A DNA stretch of 64,000 bases, taken from positions 310,001-374,000 of the forward strand of contig NZ_JBFRGP010000004.1 of the NCBI RefSeq assembly GCF_052115385.1. The letters are read 5' to 3'. Both the position numbers and the translations under genes were made by a program. The DNA is from Dyella_D sp052115385 (GTDB taxonomy: Bacteria; Pseudomonadota; Gammaproteobacteria; Xanthomonadales; Rhodanobacteraceae). Of the stretch, positions 23,715-32,738 are shown in pieces (the stretch's first letter is position 1; every line of letters starts with the position of its first letter). The notes under the pieces were generated by a model. The model was not told the origin of the DNA. It searched no databases and saw nothing but the letters and a program-made list of their open reading frames with translations.

Positions 23715-24398
23715 TCACTGGCGGGTGTAGCGGGCCACCACGCGGTCGCCGACCATCTGCAGCAGCTGCACCAGCACGATCAGCAGCACCACGGTGACGA
23801 ACATATAGTCCGACTTGTAGCTCAGGTAACCGTAGCGGTAGGCCAGGTCGCCCAGGCCGCCGGCACCGATCGCGCCGCCCATGGCGGTATAGCCGACCAG
23901 GGCGATGGCGGTGACGGTGGTGCCGGCGATCAGGCCGCCGCGGGCTTCCGGCAGCAGCACGTGGCGCACGATCTGCCAGGTGCTGGCGCCCATCGCCTGG
24001 CTGGCTTCGATCACGCCGCGCTGCACTTCGCGCAGCGCCGTCTCCACCAGGCGCGCGAAGAACGGCGCCGCGCCGATCACCAGCGGCGGGATCGCGCCGC
24101 GGATGCCGAGCTTGGTGCCGACCAGCGCATAGGTCAGCGGCATCAGCACGATCATCAGAATGATGAAGGGGATCGAGCGCAGGATATTCACCACCAGCGA
24201 CAGCGCCGCATACAGCGCTGGCATCGCGCGCAACTGGCCCTTGCCGGTGAGATACAGCAGCACGCCCAGCGGCAGGCCGATCAGCACGGTAAGCGCCAGC
24301 GAGCCGCCGAGCATCAGCAGCGTGTCGATGCAGGCGTGGCCCAGCTCGGCCCAGTCGTCGATATTCGGAAACAGGCTTTGCAGCAGTGGCGCGCTCAT
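23715..24398 (-). CDS. metI: Methionine ABC transporter, permease
   Basis: 227 residues and about five membrane segments. The EAA-like loop that touches the ATPase is EASQAMGASTWQIVRHVLLPEA, and IPFIILMIVLMPLTYALVGTKLGIRGAIPPL is the typical MetI middle. Start ATG overlaps the metN stop (ATGA). MetI forms the membrane channel for D- and L-methionine with MetN on the inside and MetQ outside. Confidence 0.95.
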   Translation of the reverse strand: MSAPLLQSLFPNIDDWAELGHACIDTLLMLGGSLALTVLIGLPLGVLLYLTGKGQLRAMPALYAALSLVVNILRSIPFIILMIVLMPLTYALVGTKLGIRGAIPPLVIGAAPFFARLVETALREVQRGVIEASQAMGASTWQIVRHVLLPEARGGLIAGTTVTAIALVGYTAMGGAIGAGGLGDLAYRYGYLSYKSDYMFVTVVLLIVLVQLLQMVGDRVVARYTRQ

Positions 24399-25405
24399 CG
24401 GTTCAATTCCTCGATCTCGATCCCGGCGGCGCGCAAGGCGACCAGCGCCTGGTCCAGGTTGGCGCCCTGCATCGCCAGCGTGAGCTGGCCATAGGGCAGG
24501 TCCTTGATGCGGTCGATGCGGCCGGCCAGGATGTTGAAGTCCACGCCGGTATCGCGCGCCACGCGGCCCAGTGCCGGCGTCCAGGTGGCTTCGCCGCGGA
24601 AGGACAGGCGCAGGATGCGGCCCGGCACCTGCGTGTACGGGGCCAGTTCGCCGGCGGCTTCTTCCGGCAGCGCTTCGTTGACGAAACGCCTGGTGGTGGG
24701 GTGTTGCGGATGCAGGAACACATCCGCCACCGCGCCGTGCTCGACGATGCGGCCGGCATCCAGCACCGCCACGCGGTCGCATACGCGGCGCACCACGTCC
24801 ATCTCGTGGGTGATCAGCACGATGGTGAGTTTCAGCTCGCGGTTGATCTCGGCCAGCAGGTCCAGCACCGAGGCGGTGGTCTGCGGATCGAGCGCGCTGG
24901 TGGCTTCGTCGCACAGCAGGATGGACGGCCGGTTGGCCAGCGCGCGGGCGATGCCGACGCGCTGCTTCTGGCCGCCCGAAAGTTGCGATGGGTATTTGGC
25001 CGCATGCGCTTCCAGGCCCACCCGGCGCAGCAGTTCGTCGACCCGCGCGCCGATCTTGCCCGCGTCGCGCTCGCCGGCCAGGCGCAGCGGGAAGGCGATG
25101 TTGTCCGCCACCGTCTGCGAGCTGAGCAGGTTGAAGTGCTGGAAGATCATGCCGATGCGCCGCCGCTGCGCGCGCAGCGCGGCATCGCCCAGGGTGGTCA
25201 TCTCGGTGCCGTCGATCTGGATGCCGCCGCCGCTGGGGCGCTCCAGCAGGTTGATCAGCCGGATCAGCGTGGACTTGCCCGCGCCGGAATGCCCGATGAT
25301 GCCGAACACCTCGCCGTCGGCGATGTCCAGGCTGAAGGGCAGCAGGGCGGGGATGTCCTTGCCGTCGACGCGGTAGGACTTGTGGACTTCGGCGAAACGG
25401 ATCAC
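24395..25405 (-). CDS. metN: Methionine ABC transporter, ATP-binding protein
   Basis: 336 residues. Walker A GHSGAGKSTLIR, signature LSGGQKQRVGIARALA, Walker B ILLCDEATSALDP and the switch His in VLITHEMDVV. The C-terminal ~90 residues (ARDTGVDFNILAGRIDRIKDLPYGQLTLAM) form the NIL/C2 domain that senses intracellular methionine and gives transinhibition in this family. First gene of the operon; promoter is in the 95-bp gap to the divergent gpx. Confidence 0.96.
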   Translation of the reverse strand: MIRFAEVHKSYRVDGKDIPALLPFSLDIADGEVFGIIGHSGAGKSTLIRLINLLERPSGGGIQIDGTEMTTLGDAALRAQRRRIGMIFQHFNLLSSQTVADNIAFPLRLAGERDAGKIGARVDELLRRVGLEAHAAKYPSQLSGGQKQRVGIARALANRPSILLCDEATSALDPQTTASVLDLLAEINRELKLTIVLITHEMDVVRRVCDRVAVLDAGRIVEHGAVADVFLHPQHPTTRRFVNEALPEEAAGELAPYTQVPGRILRLSFRGEATWTPALGRVARDTGVDFNILAGRIDRIKDLPYGQLTLAMQGANLDQALVALRAAGIEIEELNR

Positions 25406-25500
25406 GACGGACCTTGGACAGTGACCGGAGGCGAGGCGGGCATTCTATGCCAGGCCGGGCTTTGGCGTAGACTGCCGCGCACCCTTACCGGAGCTTCGCC

Positions 25501-25986
25501 ATGACCACGGCCTACGACTTCAGTGCGCGCGACATCGACGGCAACGAGCGCTCCCTCGACGAATGGCGCGGCAAGACCCTGCTGATCGTCAACGTGGCCT
25601 CCAAGTGCGGCTTCACCCCGCAATACGAAGGGCTGGAGCAGTTGTGGCGCGCCGGGCGCGACAAGGACCTGGTGGTGCTGGGCTTCCCCTGCGACCAGTT
25701 CGGCCACCAGGAGCCGGGCGACGAGGCCGAGATCAAGAATTTCTGCAGCCTCAGCTACGACGTCAGCTTCCCGCTGTTCGCCAAGATCGAGGTCAACGGC
25801 GCCGGCACGCATCCGCTGTACCAGTGGCTGAAGAGCGAGGGCAAGGGCATCCTCGGCAGCGAGGCGATCAAGTGGAACTTCACCAAGTTCCTGGTCGGCC
25901 CGGACGGTCAGGTGGTGAAGCGCTACGCGCCCACCGACACGCCGGCGAAGATCGGCAAGGACGTGAAGATTCAATTGGCCGGCTGA
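25501..25986 (+). CDS. Glutathione peroxidase-family peroxidase
   Basis: 161 residues. NVASKCGFTPQYEGLEQLW carries the peroxidatic Cys (Cys rather than selenocysteine), FPCDQFGHQEPG the second motif with the Gln of the tetrad, and WNFTKFLVGPDG the Trp-Asn-Phe motif. Most bacterial members of this type use thioredoxin as reductant, and trxC is present in the window. Reduces organic and hydrogen peroxides in the cytoplasm. The 3' end overlaps the convergent dacB by 16 bp. Confidence 0.93.
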   Translation: MTTAYDFSARDIDGNERSLDEWRGKTLLIVNVASKCGFTPQYEGLEQLWRAGRDKDLVVLGFPCDQFGHQEPGDEAEIKNFCSLSYDVSFPLFAKIEVNGAGTHPLYQWLKSEGKGILGSEAIKWNFTKFLVGPDGQVVKRYAPTDTPAKIGKDVKIQLAG

Positions 25987-27521
25987 GCGGCCACCGCTTT
26001 CTCCGGCAGCGGCGCTTCCGCGCGCAGGCCGGCCAGCATCTCCGCAATCGCGTCGATATCGCGGCTGGCGCCGGGCGCGCCGGCTGGCGGATCGTAGTTG
26101 TTGAGCATGATCGCGAACGCCAGCCGTTCGCCGCCGGCGGTGGTGACGTAGCCGGCCAGGCAATGCACCAGCGACATGCTGCCGGTCTTCGCGCGCAGGT
26201 TGTTGTTGGCCGGCGTATCGCGCATGCGCCATTGCAGGGTGCCGTCCACGCCGGCCAGCGGCAGCGCGTCGAACAGCACTGATGCGTACGACTGCGCGGC
26301 CAGGAACGACAGCAGGCGCGCCATCGCATTGGGCGTGCTCAGGTCGCGGCGCGACAGACCGGTGCCTTCCTCGATCACCGTGCTGCCCGGCGGCAGGCCC
26401 ATCTGCTCCAGCAACTGGCGCATGCCGCGCATGCCCCAGTTCTCGGTGGTGAGAAAGCCGGCCGGCGGCGCCGGTCCCTGCATCGCGGTGGCTTGCGCGC
26501 GCACGCCGGCGATCAGCAGCAGGTTCTGCAGATACAGGTTCTGCGAGCGCTTCAGGCCGCGCTGCAGGATCTCGGCCACCGGCGGGGATTGCACTTCGGC
26601 GATGAGCTTGGCGTCATCGCGCAGGGCTGCGCCGTCCTGCGGCCAATGCAGCGCGCGCACGCCGCCTTGCAGGGTCACGCCGTGCCGCGCCAGCGCGGTG
26701 CGCAATTGTTCGCCGGCGAACAGGGCCGGATCGAAGCTGGCCAGCTTGAAGCGTTGCATCGGGCTGCGCACGGCGATGCTGCCGAATGCGTACAGCGTGC
26801 GATCGCCCGGTGCACGGTAGAGATTGATGTCGTTGCGCACGCCGCGCGCGCTGGTGACGATGCGGTTGGCGACCTCGGGCACCGCGCCGGCGGGATCCAG
26901 CGCAACGATTGCCGGTCGCCCTTCCGCGCCGGGCGTGACGGTTACGTCGACCTGGTTCTCCTGCACGCTCAGCGCTGACGAAGGCACGGCGAACCAGCTC
27001 TGCAGGTCCGTCGCTTCCCAGCCCGAACCCATGGCGGGGCTGGCGAAATAACTGTCGTCGGCGACCAGACCGCCCTTCACCGTGCGGATGCCGCGCGCGG
27101 CCACTTGCTGCGCCATGTGCTCCGCCCAATCCACCGTGGCGCGATCCGCGCCCAGGGTGGGATCGCCCATGCCGTACAGGATCAGCGGACCGTCCAGCAC
27201 GCCGTTGCGCACATGGTCGGCGGCCAGCAGGCGGGTGGGGATGCGGTAGTCGGCGCCGATCTCGCTCAAGGCCAGCGCGGCGGTGAACAGCTTGGCGGTG
27301 GAGGCGGTCTGGTACAGGTGGTCGCCGTCGTGCGCGTACAGCGTGCGGCCGCTGTCCAGCGAGATCACGGCGATGCCCCAGCGCGCGCCGGCAAAGCGCG
27401 GCTGCGCGATCTGCGCGTCGATGCGCGAGGCGAGCGATTGTGCTTCGTCGGCATGGGCGCCGGTGGTGCACAGCGCCGCGAACAGGGCGAGGAAGGAGCC
27501 GATCCGTAGCAGGTTATTCAT
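25971..27521 (-). CDS. dacB: D-alanyl-D-alanine carboxypeptidase/endopeptidase (PBP4 type)
   Basis: 516 residues. Signal peptide (RIGSFLALFAALCTTGAHADE). Class C penicillin-binding motifs are STAK (S74-K77), SQN in LKRSQNLYLQNLL, and KTG in NLRAKTGSMS. The ~170 residues between the first two motifs include the PBP4 insert domains (GDPTLGADRATVDWAEHMAQQV, ALSVQENQVDVTVTPG). It trims stem peptides and cross-links in periplasmic peptidoglycan. Start at MNNLLRIG. Convergent overlap with gpx; 11 bp separate it from the MATE gene upstream on the same strand, so they may be cotranscribed. Confidence 0.93.
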   Translation of the reverse strand: MNNLLRIGSFLALFAALCTTGAHADEAQSLASRIDAQIAQPRFAGARWGIAVISLDSGRTLYAHDGDHLYQTASTAKLFTAALALSEIGADYRIPTRLLAADHVRNGVLDGPLILYGMGDPTLGADRATVDWAEHMAQQVAARGIRTVKGGLVADDSYFASPAMGSGWEATDLQSWFAVPSSALSVQENQVDVTVTPGAEGRPAIVALDPAGAVPEVANRIVTSARGVRNDINLYRAPGDRTLYAFGSIAVRSPMQRFKLASFDPALFAGEQLRTALARHGVTLQGGVRALHWPQDGAALRDDAKLIAEVQSPPVAEILQRGLKRSQNLYLQNLLLIAGVRAQATAMQGPAPPAGFLTTENWGMRGMRQLLEQMGLPPGSTVIEEGTGLSRRDLSTPNAMARLLSFLAAQSYASVLFDALPLAGVDGTLQWRMRDTPANNNLRAKTGSMSLVHCLAGYVTTAGGERLAFAIMLNNYDPPAGAPGASRDIDAIAEMLAGLRAEAPLPEKAVAAQPAN

Positions 27522-27532
27522 GGCGCGCAGTA

Positions 27533-28897
27533 TTACGCAGCCTCGCGTAGATGCGGCAGCGGGGCGATCCACGCGCCGCGCCGGTGCAGCCGCCAGGCGA
27601 TCCAGCCCAGGCCCGCGCCGCGCACCGCCATGAAGGCGAGGAAGGCCAGCCACACGCCGTCGTTGCCCCAGGCGCGCGCGGCCCAGGCGAGCAGGGCGAA
27701 CAGCGCCACCGCCAGCAGCATGCCGTCGCGCATCTCGCGTCCGCGCGTGGCGCCGATAAACAGGCCGTCCAGCAGATAGCTCCACACCGCCACCACCGGC
27801 AGCGCGGCCAGCCAGGGCAGCGCGTGGTAAGCCACCGCGCGCACTTCCGGCAGGCTGGTCTGCAGATCCACGAACAGCCGGCCGCCGCCGGCGAACAGCA
27901 GTGCATAGCCGACGCTGCCCAGCAGCGACCAGCCGCCCGCCACCACCAGCGCACGCCGCAGTGCCGGTGCATCGCGCGCGCCGATGGCGTGGCCGCATAG
28001 CGCCTCCACCGCATTGGCCAGGCCGTCCAGGCCGAAGGCGGTGAGCATCAAGCCGTTGAGCAGCAGCGCGTTCGCCGCCACCGTGGCATCGCCCAGGCGC
28101 GCGCCGAGCACGGAGATGCTGAAGAACACGCCTTCCAATGCCAGCGTGCGGATAAAGATGTCGCGGTTGACCATCAGCAGCGGCCGCCAGTGGGCCCAGC
28201 CGCGCAGCGCCTGCCAGTCCACGCGTCCCGGCCAGCCATGCACGGCGCGGCGCGCGCGCCACAGGCCGTACAGGGCGCCGCACCATTCGCCGCAGGCCGA
28301 GGCCAGCGCGATGCCCGGCACGCCCCAGCCGAAGCCGAGCACGAACAGCAGGTTCAGCGCGATATTCACCAGGTTGGCGACCAGCAGCAGCGTCAGGGTG
28401 GTGCCCGCGCGCTGCGCGCCGATAAACCAGCCGGCCAGTGCGTAATTGAGCAGCGCCGCAGGCAGGCCGAGCAGGCGCAGCTGCAGATAATCCAGGCCGC
28501 GCGCCGCCAGCGCTGGGGTGGCGTGCATCTGGCCGATCAGCCATGGCAGCAGCGGCAGCATCAGCAGGCCCACGCCCACGCCGAACACGGCGGCCAGCAG
28601 CAGGGCCTGCACCTGCACCGTGCGCAGCGCGATGCGGTCGCCCGCGCCTTCGGCCTGTGCGGCGAAGCCGGTGGTGCCCATGCGCAGGAAGCCCAGGCTC
28701 CATACCGGCAGGGCATAGATCGCGCTGCCTACCGCCACCGCGCCCAGGTCCTGCGTCTGCGGCAGATGGCCGGCGACGGTGCTGTCGACCATGGCCACCA
28801 GCGGCACGGTGAGGTTGGACAGGATCATCGGTACGGCCAGCGTCCACACCCGCTGGTGGGTAGGGCGGTGGCGCCAGGCTTCGAGAATGGGCGACAT
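27533..28897 (-). CDS. MATE-family efflux transporter (DinF-like)
   Basis: 454 residues and 12 predicted membrane segments in two related halves (VPMILSNLTVPLVAMVDSTVAGHL and RDIFIRTLALEGVFFSISVLGARLGD). The PMILSNLTVPLVAMVDSTVAG start and FRMGTTG-like loop (LGFLRMGTTGFAAQAEG) are typical of the DinF branch. Exports cationic compounds using a sodium or proton gradient. Start MSPILEAWRHRP chosen by fit to family; an upstream in-frame extension lacks character. Upstream of dacB on the same strand with an 11-bp gap. Confidence 0.9.
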   Translation of the reverse strand: MSPILEAWRHRPTHQRVWTLAVPMILSNLTVPLVAMVDSTVAGHLPQTQDLGAVAVGSAIYALPVWSLGFLRMGTTGFAAQAEGAGDRIALRTVQVQALLLAAVFGVGVGLLMLPLLPWLIGQMHATPALAARGLDYLQLRLLGLPAALLNYALAGWFIGAQRAGTTLTLLLVANLVNIALNLLFVLGFGWGVPGIALASACGEWCGALYGLWRARRAVHGWPGRVDWQALRGWAHWRPLLMVNRDIFIRTLALEGVFFSISVLGARLGDATVAANALLLNGLMLTAFGLDGLANAVEALCGHAIGARDAPALRRALVVAGGWSLLGSVGYALLFAGGGRLFVDLQTSLPEVRAVAYHALPWLAALPVVAVWSYLLDGLFIGATRGREMRDGMLLAVALFALLAWAARAWGNDGVWLAFLAFMAVRGAGLGWIAWRLHRRGAWIAPLPHLREAA

Positions 28898-29064
28898 GGG
28901 ACGGCGGATGGCGGGGACGGTGCAGGGTAGCGCCGCGCGGGGCGCGGTGGGCAACAGCGCATTGACGCCTGAACTGGTAATCTTCCCGACCGTTGCATTG
29001 CCGGCCCCCATCCATGCATGGGCTTGGACCGGTCCCTCTTTTCTTCCCCCCTTGCGAGAACACC

Positions 29065-29547
29065 ATGCAGATTGCTGAGAGCTCCGTTGCGTCCTTCCAT
29101 TACACGCTGACCGACGACCAGGGTCAGGTCCTCGACAGTTCCGAAGGCCGTGAGCCGCTCACCTACCTGCATGGCGTGGGCCAGATCGTGCCGGGCCTGG
29201 AGAAGGCCATGACCGGCCGCCAGGCCGGCGACCAGTTCAAGGTCGACGTGGCGCCGGAAGAAGGCTACGGCGTGCATCACGCCGAGCTGACCCAGACCGT
29301 GCCGCGCGAGGCGTTCCAGGGCGTGGAGGACATCCAGCCGGGCATGCAGTTCCAGGGCCACGGCCCGCAGGGCGTGATCAACGTCACCGTGACCGGCGTG
29401 GACGACCAGGTCGTGCATATCGACGGCAACCACCCGCTGGCCGGCAAGACCCTGCACTTCGCCGTCGAAGTGACCGAAGTGCGCCAGGCCACCGAGGAAG
29501 AGCTGGCCCACGGCCACGTCCACGGTGAAGGCGGCCACGAGCACTAA
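29065..29547 (+). CDS. slyD: FKBP-type peptidyl-prolyl isomerase, SlyD-like
   Basis: 160 residues. FHYTLTDDQGQVLDSSEGREPLTYLHGVGQIVPGLEKAMTGRQAGDQFKV is the FKBP half; the inserted IF chaperone flap follows (PEEGYGVHHAELTQTVPREAFQG), and the chain ends in a short His-rich tail (GHVHGEGGHEH) that could bind nickel. Catalyses prolyl isomerisation and acts as a folding chaperone in the cytoplasm. Followed by a strong terminator. Confidence 0.94.
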   Translation: MQIAESSVASFHYTLTDDQGQVLDSSEGREPLTYLHGVGQIVPGLEKAMTGRQAGDQFKVDVAPEEGYGVHHAELTQTVPREAFQGVEDIQPGMQFQGHGPQGVINVTVTGVDDQVVHIDGNHPLAGKTLHFAVEVTEVRQATEEELAHGHVHGEGGHEH

Positions 29548-29560
29548 GCAGTGACATGCG

Positions 29561-29592
29561 CCGGCCCGGTTTCGACCGGGCCGGCTTTTTTT
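29561..29592 (+). terminator. Intrinsic terminator after slyD
   Basis: GCCGGCCCGGTTTCGACCGGGCCGGC folds as an 11-bp stem with a TTTC loop region, followed by TTTTTTT. Confidence 0.92.
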
Positions 29593-29646
29593 GTGGGCTT
29601 TTTCGGGGGCGCCCCCCGGCCCAGCTTGCTCAAGGATCGAGTCGCC

Positions 29647-30834
29647 ATGCAGCCACGCCTGCGCATCGCCATCGTCGGCTACGGCGCCGCCGGCCAGGCC
29701 GCGGCGCTGTTCCTCGCCGCCCAGGGACACGCGCTGAGCGTGTACGAACAGGCGGCTACGCCTGGCCCGGTCGGTGCGGGTTTTCTGTTGCAGCCTACCG
29801 GCCTGGGCGTGCTGTCCCGGCTGGGCCTGCACGAGCGCGCGCTGGCGCAAGGGCAGCGCATCGAGCGCCTGCATGGCGAGAATCGCCGCGGCCGGCGCGT
29901 GATGGACATGCGCTACGCCGACCATGCGCCGGCCTGCTTCGGCCTGGGGCTCACCCGCGGTTCCCTGTTCACCCTGCTGCGCGATGCCTATGGCGAGGCC
30001 GGGCGCATCCACACCGGCGTGTGCATCGACGCGGTGGCCGACGATGGCGTGCATCTGCGCGACAGCGAAGGCGGCCTGCACGGCCCGTTCGATCTGATCG
30101 TGGTCGCCGACGGCGCGCACTCGCGCCTGCGCCGCCATTTGCCGCAGGCGCAGCGCACGCGCGAATCGGTCTATTCCTGGGGTGCGATGTGGTGCCTGCT
30201 GCCCGCGGGCGACTGGCCGCATCGCAGCGAGCTGCGCCAGCGCTATGCCGGCACGCGCGAAATGATCGGCCTGCTGCCGGTGGGGCGGCGCGTGGATCGC
30301 GAGGGTGACTGGCTCACCTTCTACTTCAGCCTGCCGGGCGAGCAGGTCGACGGCTTCGACGAAGCCGCGCTGGCGCGCCTGCGCCAGCGCGTGGCGGAGC
30401 TGTGGCCGCAGGCGACATCTTTGCTCGATGGCATCGACACGCCGGCGCAACTGCATCGCGCGCGCTATCGCGATGTGGTGCTGCGCCATCCGGTGCACGG
30501 CCGCGTGGTGTTCGTCGGCGACGCGGCGCATGCGATGAGCCCGCAGCTGGGGCAGGGCGTGAACATGGCGCTGCTGGATGCGGAAGCCCTGGCCGACGCC
30601 GTGGCCGCACATGCCACGCCGGACGAAGCATTGGCCGATTACGCGCGCCGCCGCCGCCATCATCTGGCGGTGTACCAGCGCATGAGCCGCTGGCTGACGC
30701 CGCTGTTCCAGTCGCAGCGCGATGGCCTGGCCTGGTGGCGCGACCTGGCCTTCCATCCACTGAGCCGCCTGCCGCTGGCGCGCGGCCAGACGCTGAAGAT
30801 CCTTACCGGCACGAAAAAGGCCTGGTGGCGCTGA
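29647..30834 (+). CDS. FAD-dependent aromatic-hydroxylase-like monooxygenase
   Basis: 395 residues. Rossmann motif IAIVGYGAAGQAAALFLAAQGH, the DG motif VVADGAHSRLRRHLP, and the GD motif VVFVGDAAHAMSPQLGQGVNMALLDAEALA are the three fingerprints of PHBH-like flavin monooxygenases. Substrate is unknown; UbiH-like ubiquinone enzymes share the motifs but usually lie in ubi operons. Start is ATG 29647, preceded by AAGGATCGAG. The 3' end overlaps a hairpin used as terminator by the convergent pldA. Confidence 0.85.
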   Translation: MQPRLRIAIVGYGAAGQAAALFLAAQGHALSVYEQAATPGPVGAGFLLQPTGLGVLSRLGLHERALAQGQRIERLHGENRRGRRVMDMRYADHAPACFGLGLTRGSLFTLLRDAYGEAGRIHTGVCIDAVADDGVHLRDSEGGLHGPFDLIVVADGAHSRLRRHLPQAQRTRESVYSWGAMWCLLPAGDWPHRSELRQRYAGTREMIGLLPVGRRVDREGDWLTFYFSLPGEQVDGFDEAALARLRQRVAELWPQATSLLDGIDTPAQLHRARYRDVVLRHPVHGRVVFVGDAAHAMSPQLGQGVNMALLDAEALADAVAAHATPDEALADYARRRRHHLAVYQRMSRWLTPLFQSQRDGLAWWRDLAFHPLSRLPLARGQTLKILTGTKKAWWR

Positions 30835-30845
30835 CCACCAGGCCC
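30816..30845 (-). terminator. Terminator for pldA (overlaps the 3' end of the convergent flavin gene)
   Basis: GGCCTGGTGG pairs with CCACCAGGCC around a six-base loop; on the leftward strand it is followed by TTTTTCG. Confidence 0.85.
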
Positions 30846-30863
30846 TCGGCGTGACGACGACGC

Positions 30864-31955
30864 TCAGTACCAGTCGAGCAGCGAGATGCCGACGCCCAGG
30901 TAGGTCGCGTTGTGGTTGTAGTCGATCATGCTTTCGCCGTAGCCCTTGAACAGTTCCATGTAGGCGCGCAGGTTGCCGGTGATCGGGAAGGCCCAGCTCA
31001 ATTGCGCGGCGCCATGGCTGCGGTCGCCGCCACGCAGCGAGTGGCGCAGCATCAGGCCGAATTCCTGGCCGTTCCATTCGTGCACGATCTGCACGTCGCC
31101 GCGGCCCATGTAGTCGCTGATATCGGGGTTGTTGTCGTCCTTGCCGTGTTCCGGCACGCGCCACCAGGGGCGGAACATCACCGTCCAGCCGTCGCGTTCG
31201 AAGCCGATATTGCCCATCACGCGGTTCCAGCTGCGCGACAGCGGATTGGAGCGGCCGTTGGATTCGTGATTGACGCCGATGCCGAGCACGCGGCCGTCCC
31301 AGCCGGCCAGCTCGTAGTGGGTGTTGAAGATCAGCAGCGCTTCGGGTTCGTAGTTGGTCTCGCGGAACGGGCGCGAGATCTTGTTGTTGTAGACCTGCCA
31401 GTGCGAGGACTGCGTATAGCCCACCCACAGGTCGCCTTCGTCGCCGAACACGCCCTGCCACACCTTGGTTTTCAGGCTGAGCTGGAACTTCGCTTCGACA
31501 TTCTGCAGTTGCTGGCGCGTGTCGACGGTGTTCAAGGGATTGGGGCTGTGCGGCTGCGCGTTCTGGTTGCTGGTGGCGAACACCGGCAGCAGGTACAGCG
31601 GCTTGTAGCCGCGCACATTGAAGGTGCCGAGCTTGCTCTCCGGCGACAGCTCCCAGCGCGAATCGAGCAGGGACAGCGGACGGCTCACTTCGGGATTGCC
31701 CTGCGTGGCGATCTCGCGCTGGCTCTTGTCGGAAGCAAACACGCCCGGTGCCACCCCGTTCTCGTTCACGCGCTTCTGCGCGGTGGGCAGGTTCACGCGG
31801 CCGGTGGCGCGGTCGTAGCAGGCCAGCCGCTGCGCATCGCTTTCGATCGCGGTGCAGGCGCGGATATCCATCGGGTCGGGGTTCTGCGCATGCGCGCACG
31901 GGCTGAGCAGGCTGGTTGCCAGCAGCAGCGCCAGGGTGACGTTCGTTCGCGTCAT
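30864..31955 (-). CDS. pldA: Outer-membrane phospholipase A
   Basis: 363 residues. Signal peptide (TLALLLATSLLSPCAHAQ). The active-site region is IGVNHESNGRSNPLSRSWNRV, with His and Ser of the His-Ser-Asn triad, preceded by YTQSSHWQVYN, both highly conserved in OMPLA. A 12-strand barrel ends in LGVGISLLDWY. The enzyme hydrolyses phospholipids that reach the outer leaflet, needs calcium and acts as a dimer. Start at MTRTNVTLA; a longer frame upstream has no signal-peptide character. Confidence 0.95.
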   Translation of the reverse strand: MTRTNVTLALLLATSLLSPCAHAQNPDPMDIRACTAIESDAQRLACYDRATGRVNLPTAQKRVNENGVAPGVFASDKSQREIATQGNPEVSRPLSLLDSRWELSPESKLGTFNVRGYKPLYLLPVFATSNQNAQPHSPNPLNTVDTRQQLQNVEAKFQLSLKTKVWQGVFGDEGDLWVGYTQSSHWQVYNNKISRPFRETNYEPEALLIFNTHYELAGWDGRVLGIGVNHESNGRSNPLSRSWNRVMGNIGFERDGWTVMFRPWWRVPEHGKDDNNPDISDYMGRGDVQIVHEWNGQEFGLMLRHSLRGGDRSHGAAQLSWAFPITGNLRAYMELFKGYGESMIDYNHNATYLGVGISLLDWY

Positions 31956-32067
31956 TGCGTACTCCACGTGGCGTACTCGAGAAGACGTACTCCACAAAAC
32001 CAGGCCCATCCGGGCGTGGGGTATCCAGGGAAGGCGCGGCCGAACGTGGGTGCCGCACACGAAAACG

Positions 32068-32094
32068 CCGGCCGCGGCGTGCCGCGGCCGGCGT
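32068..32094 (-). terminator. Hairpin terminator after the P/Q-repeat gene
   Basis: GCCGGCCGCGGC and its reverse complement around a two-base loop; on the leftward strand it is followed by GTTTTCG. Confidence 0.75.
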
Positions 32095-32109
32095 CAGGGT
32101 GCCGGAAGC

Positions 32110-32613
32110 TCAGCGCTGCTTCAACCAGCGCGCATACGCGGCCTTGCTCAGATGTTGCGCACCACCGGACGCATGCAGGAAGTCGTTGGCGAGCGGCGGA
32201 TAGGTGGAGGCGTCGGTTTCGGTGACATACGCCTTGCCGTTGGCGAGCGCGGCGAAATCCGGCGGCGGGCCGGCGTCCTTCACCGCGGGCATGCTGGAGT
32301 TGACGGTCACCTGGCCTTGCGCGCTGTTGAGTTGCGCGCTGTCCTGGCCCGGTTGCGGTTGCGGTTGCGGTTGCGGTTGCGGTGCTGCTTGCGGCTGCGG
32401 CGGCATGGGCTGCGGTTGTGCCTGTGCCTGCGGCATGGGTTGCGCTTGCGGCGCCGGTTGCGGTTGTGCCTGCGGTGCCGGTTGCGGCATCGACTGCGGC
32501 GGAGGTGGCGGTGGCGGCATGGTTTGCGCGGGCTGGTTTTGCGCCATCAAGCTGCCTGCGAACAACAGGGAGCCGGAGGCCAGCAGAGTAAGCAGGGGAT
32601 TGCGGGGGTTCAT
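32110..32613 (-). CDS. Exported protein with Pro/Gln low-complexity repeats
   Basis: 167 residues. A signal peptide (LLTLLASGSLLFAGSLMAQ) is followed by a run of Pro, then ~60 residues of PQ and AQPQ repeats, partly coded by five tandem GGTTGC hexamers (32351-32380 on the + strand). The last ~70 residues are ordinary (DSAQLNSAQGQVTVNSSMP...LSKAAYARWLKQR). I do not recognise the family. Proline-rich spacers of this kind often bridge the periplasm or cell wall, but nothing here proves it. Confidence 0.7.
   Translation of the reverse strand: MNPRNPLLTLLASGSLLFAGSLMAQNQPAQTMPPPPPPPQSMPQPAPQAQPQPAPQAQPMPQAQAQPQPMPPQPQAAPQPQPQPQPQPGQDSAQLNSAQGQVTVNSSMPAVKDAGPPPDFAALANGKAYVTETDASTYPPLANDFLHASGGAQHLSKAAYARWLKQR
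32351..32380. repeat. Five tandem GGTTGC hexamers
   Basis: Coding hexanucleotide repeat within the Pro/Gln protein (PQ repeats on the minus strand). Length change would keep the frame and only vary the repeat number. Confidence 0.9.
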
Positions 32614-32738
32614 CGTCGGTGCTCCATGCCAGAATGACTGGCTCGAGGACGGAAGGCGCGGGAGCCGCAGGCGATCGTTGTGTCAGGCCATTCGCTGCAC
32701 GTCCCGCGCTGAGGACAACGCTAACAAAGGCCGGATAA

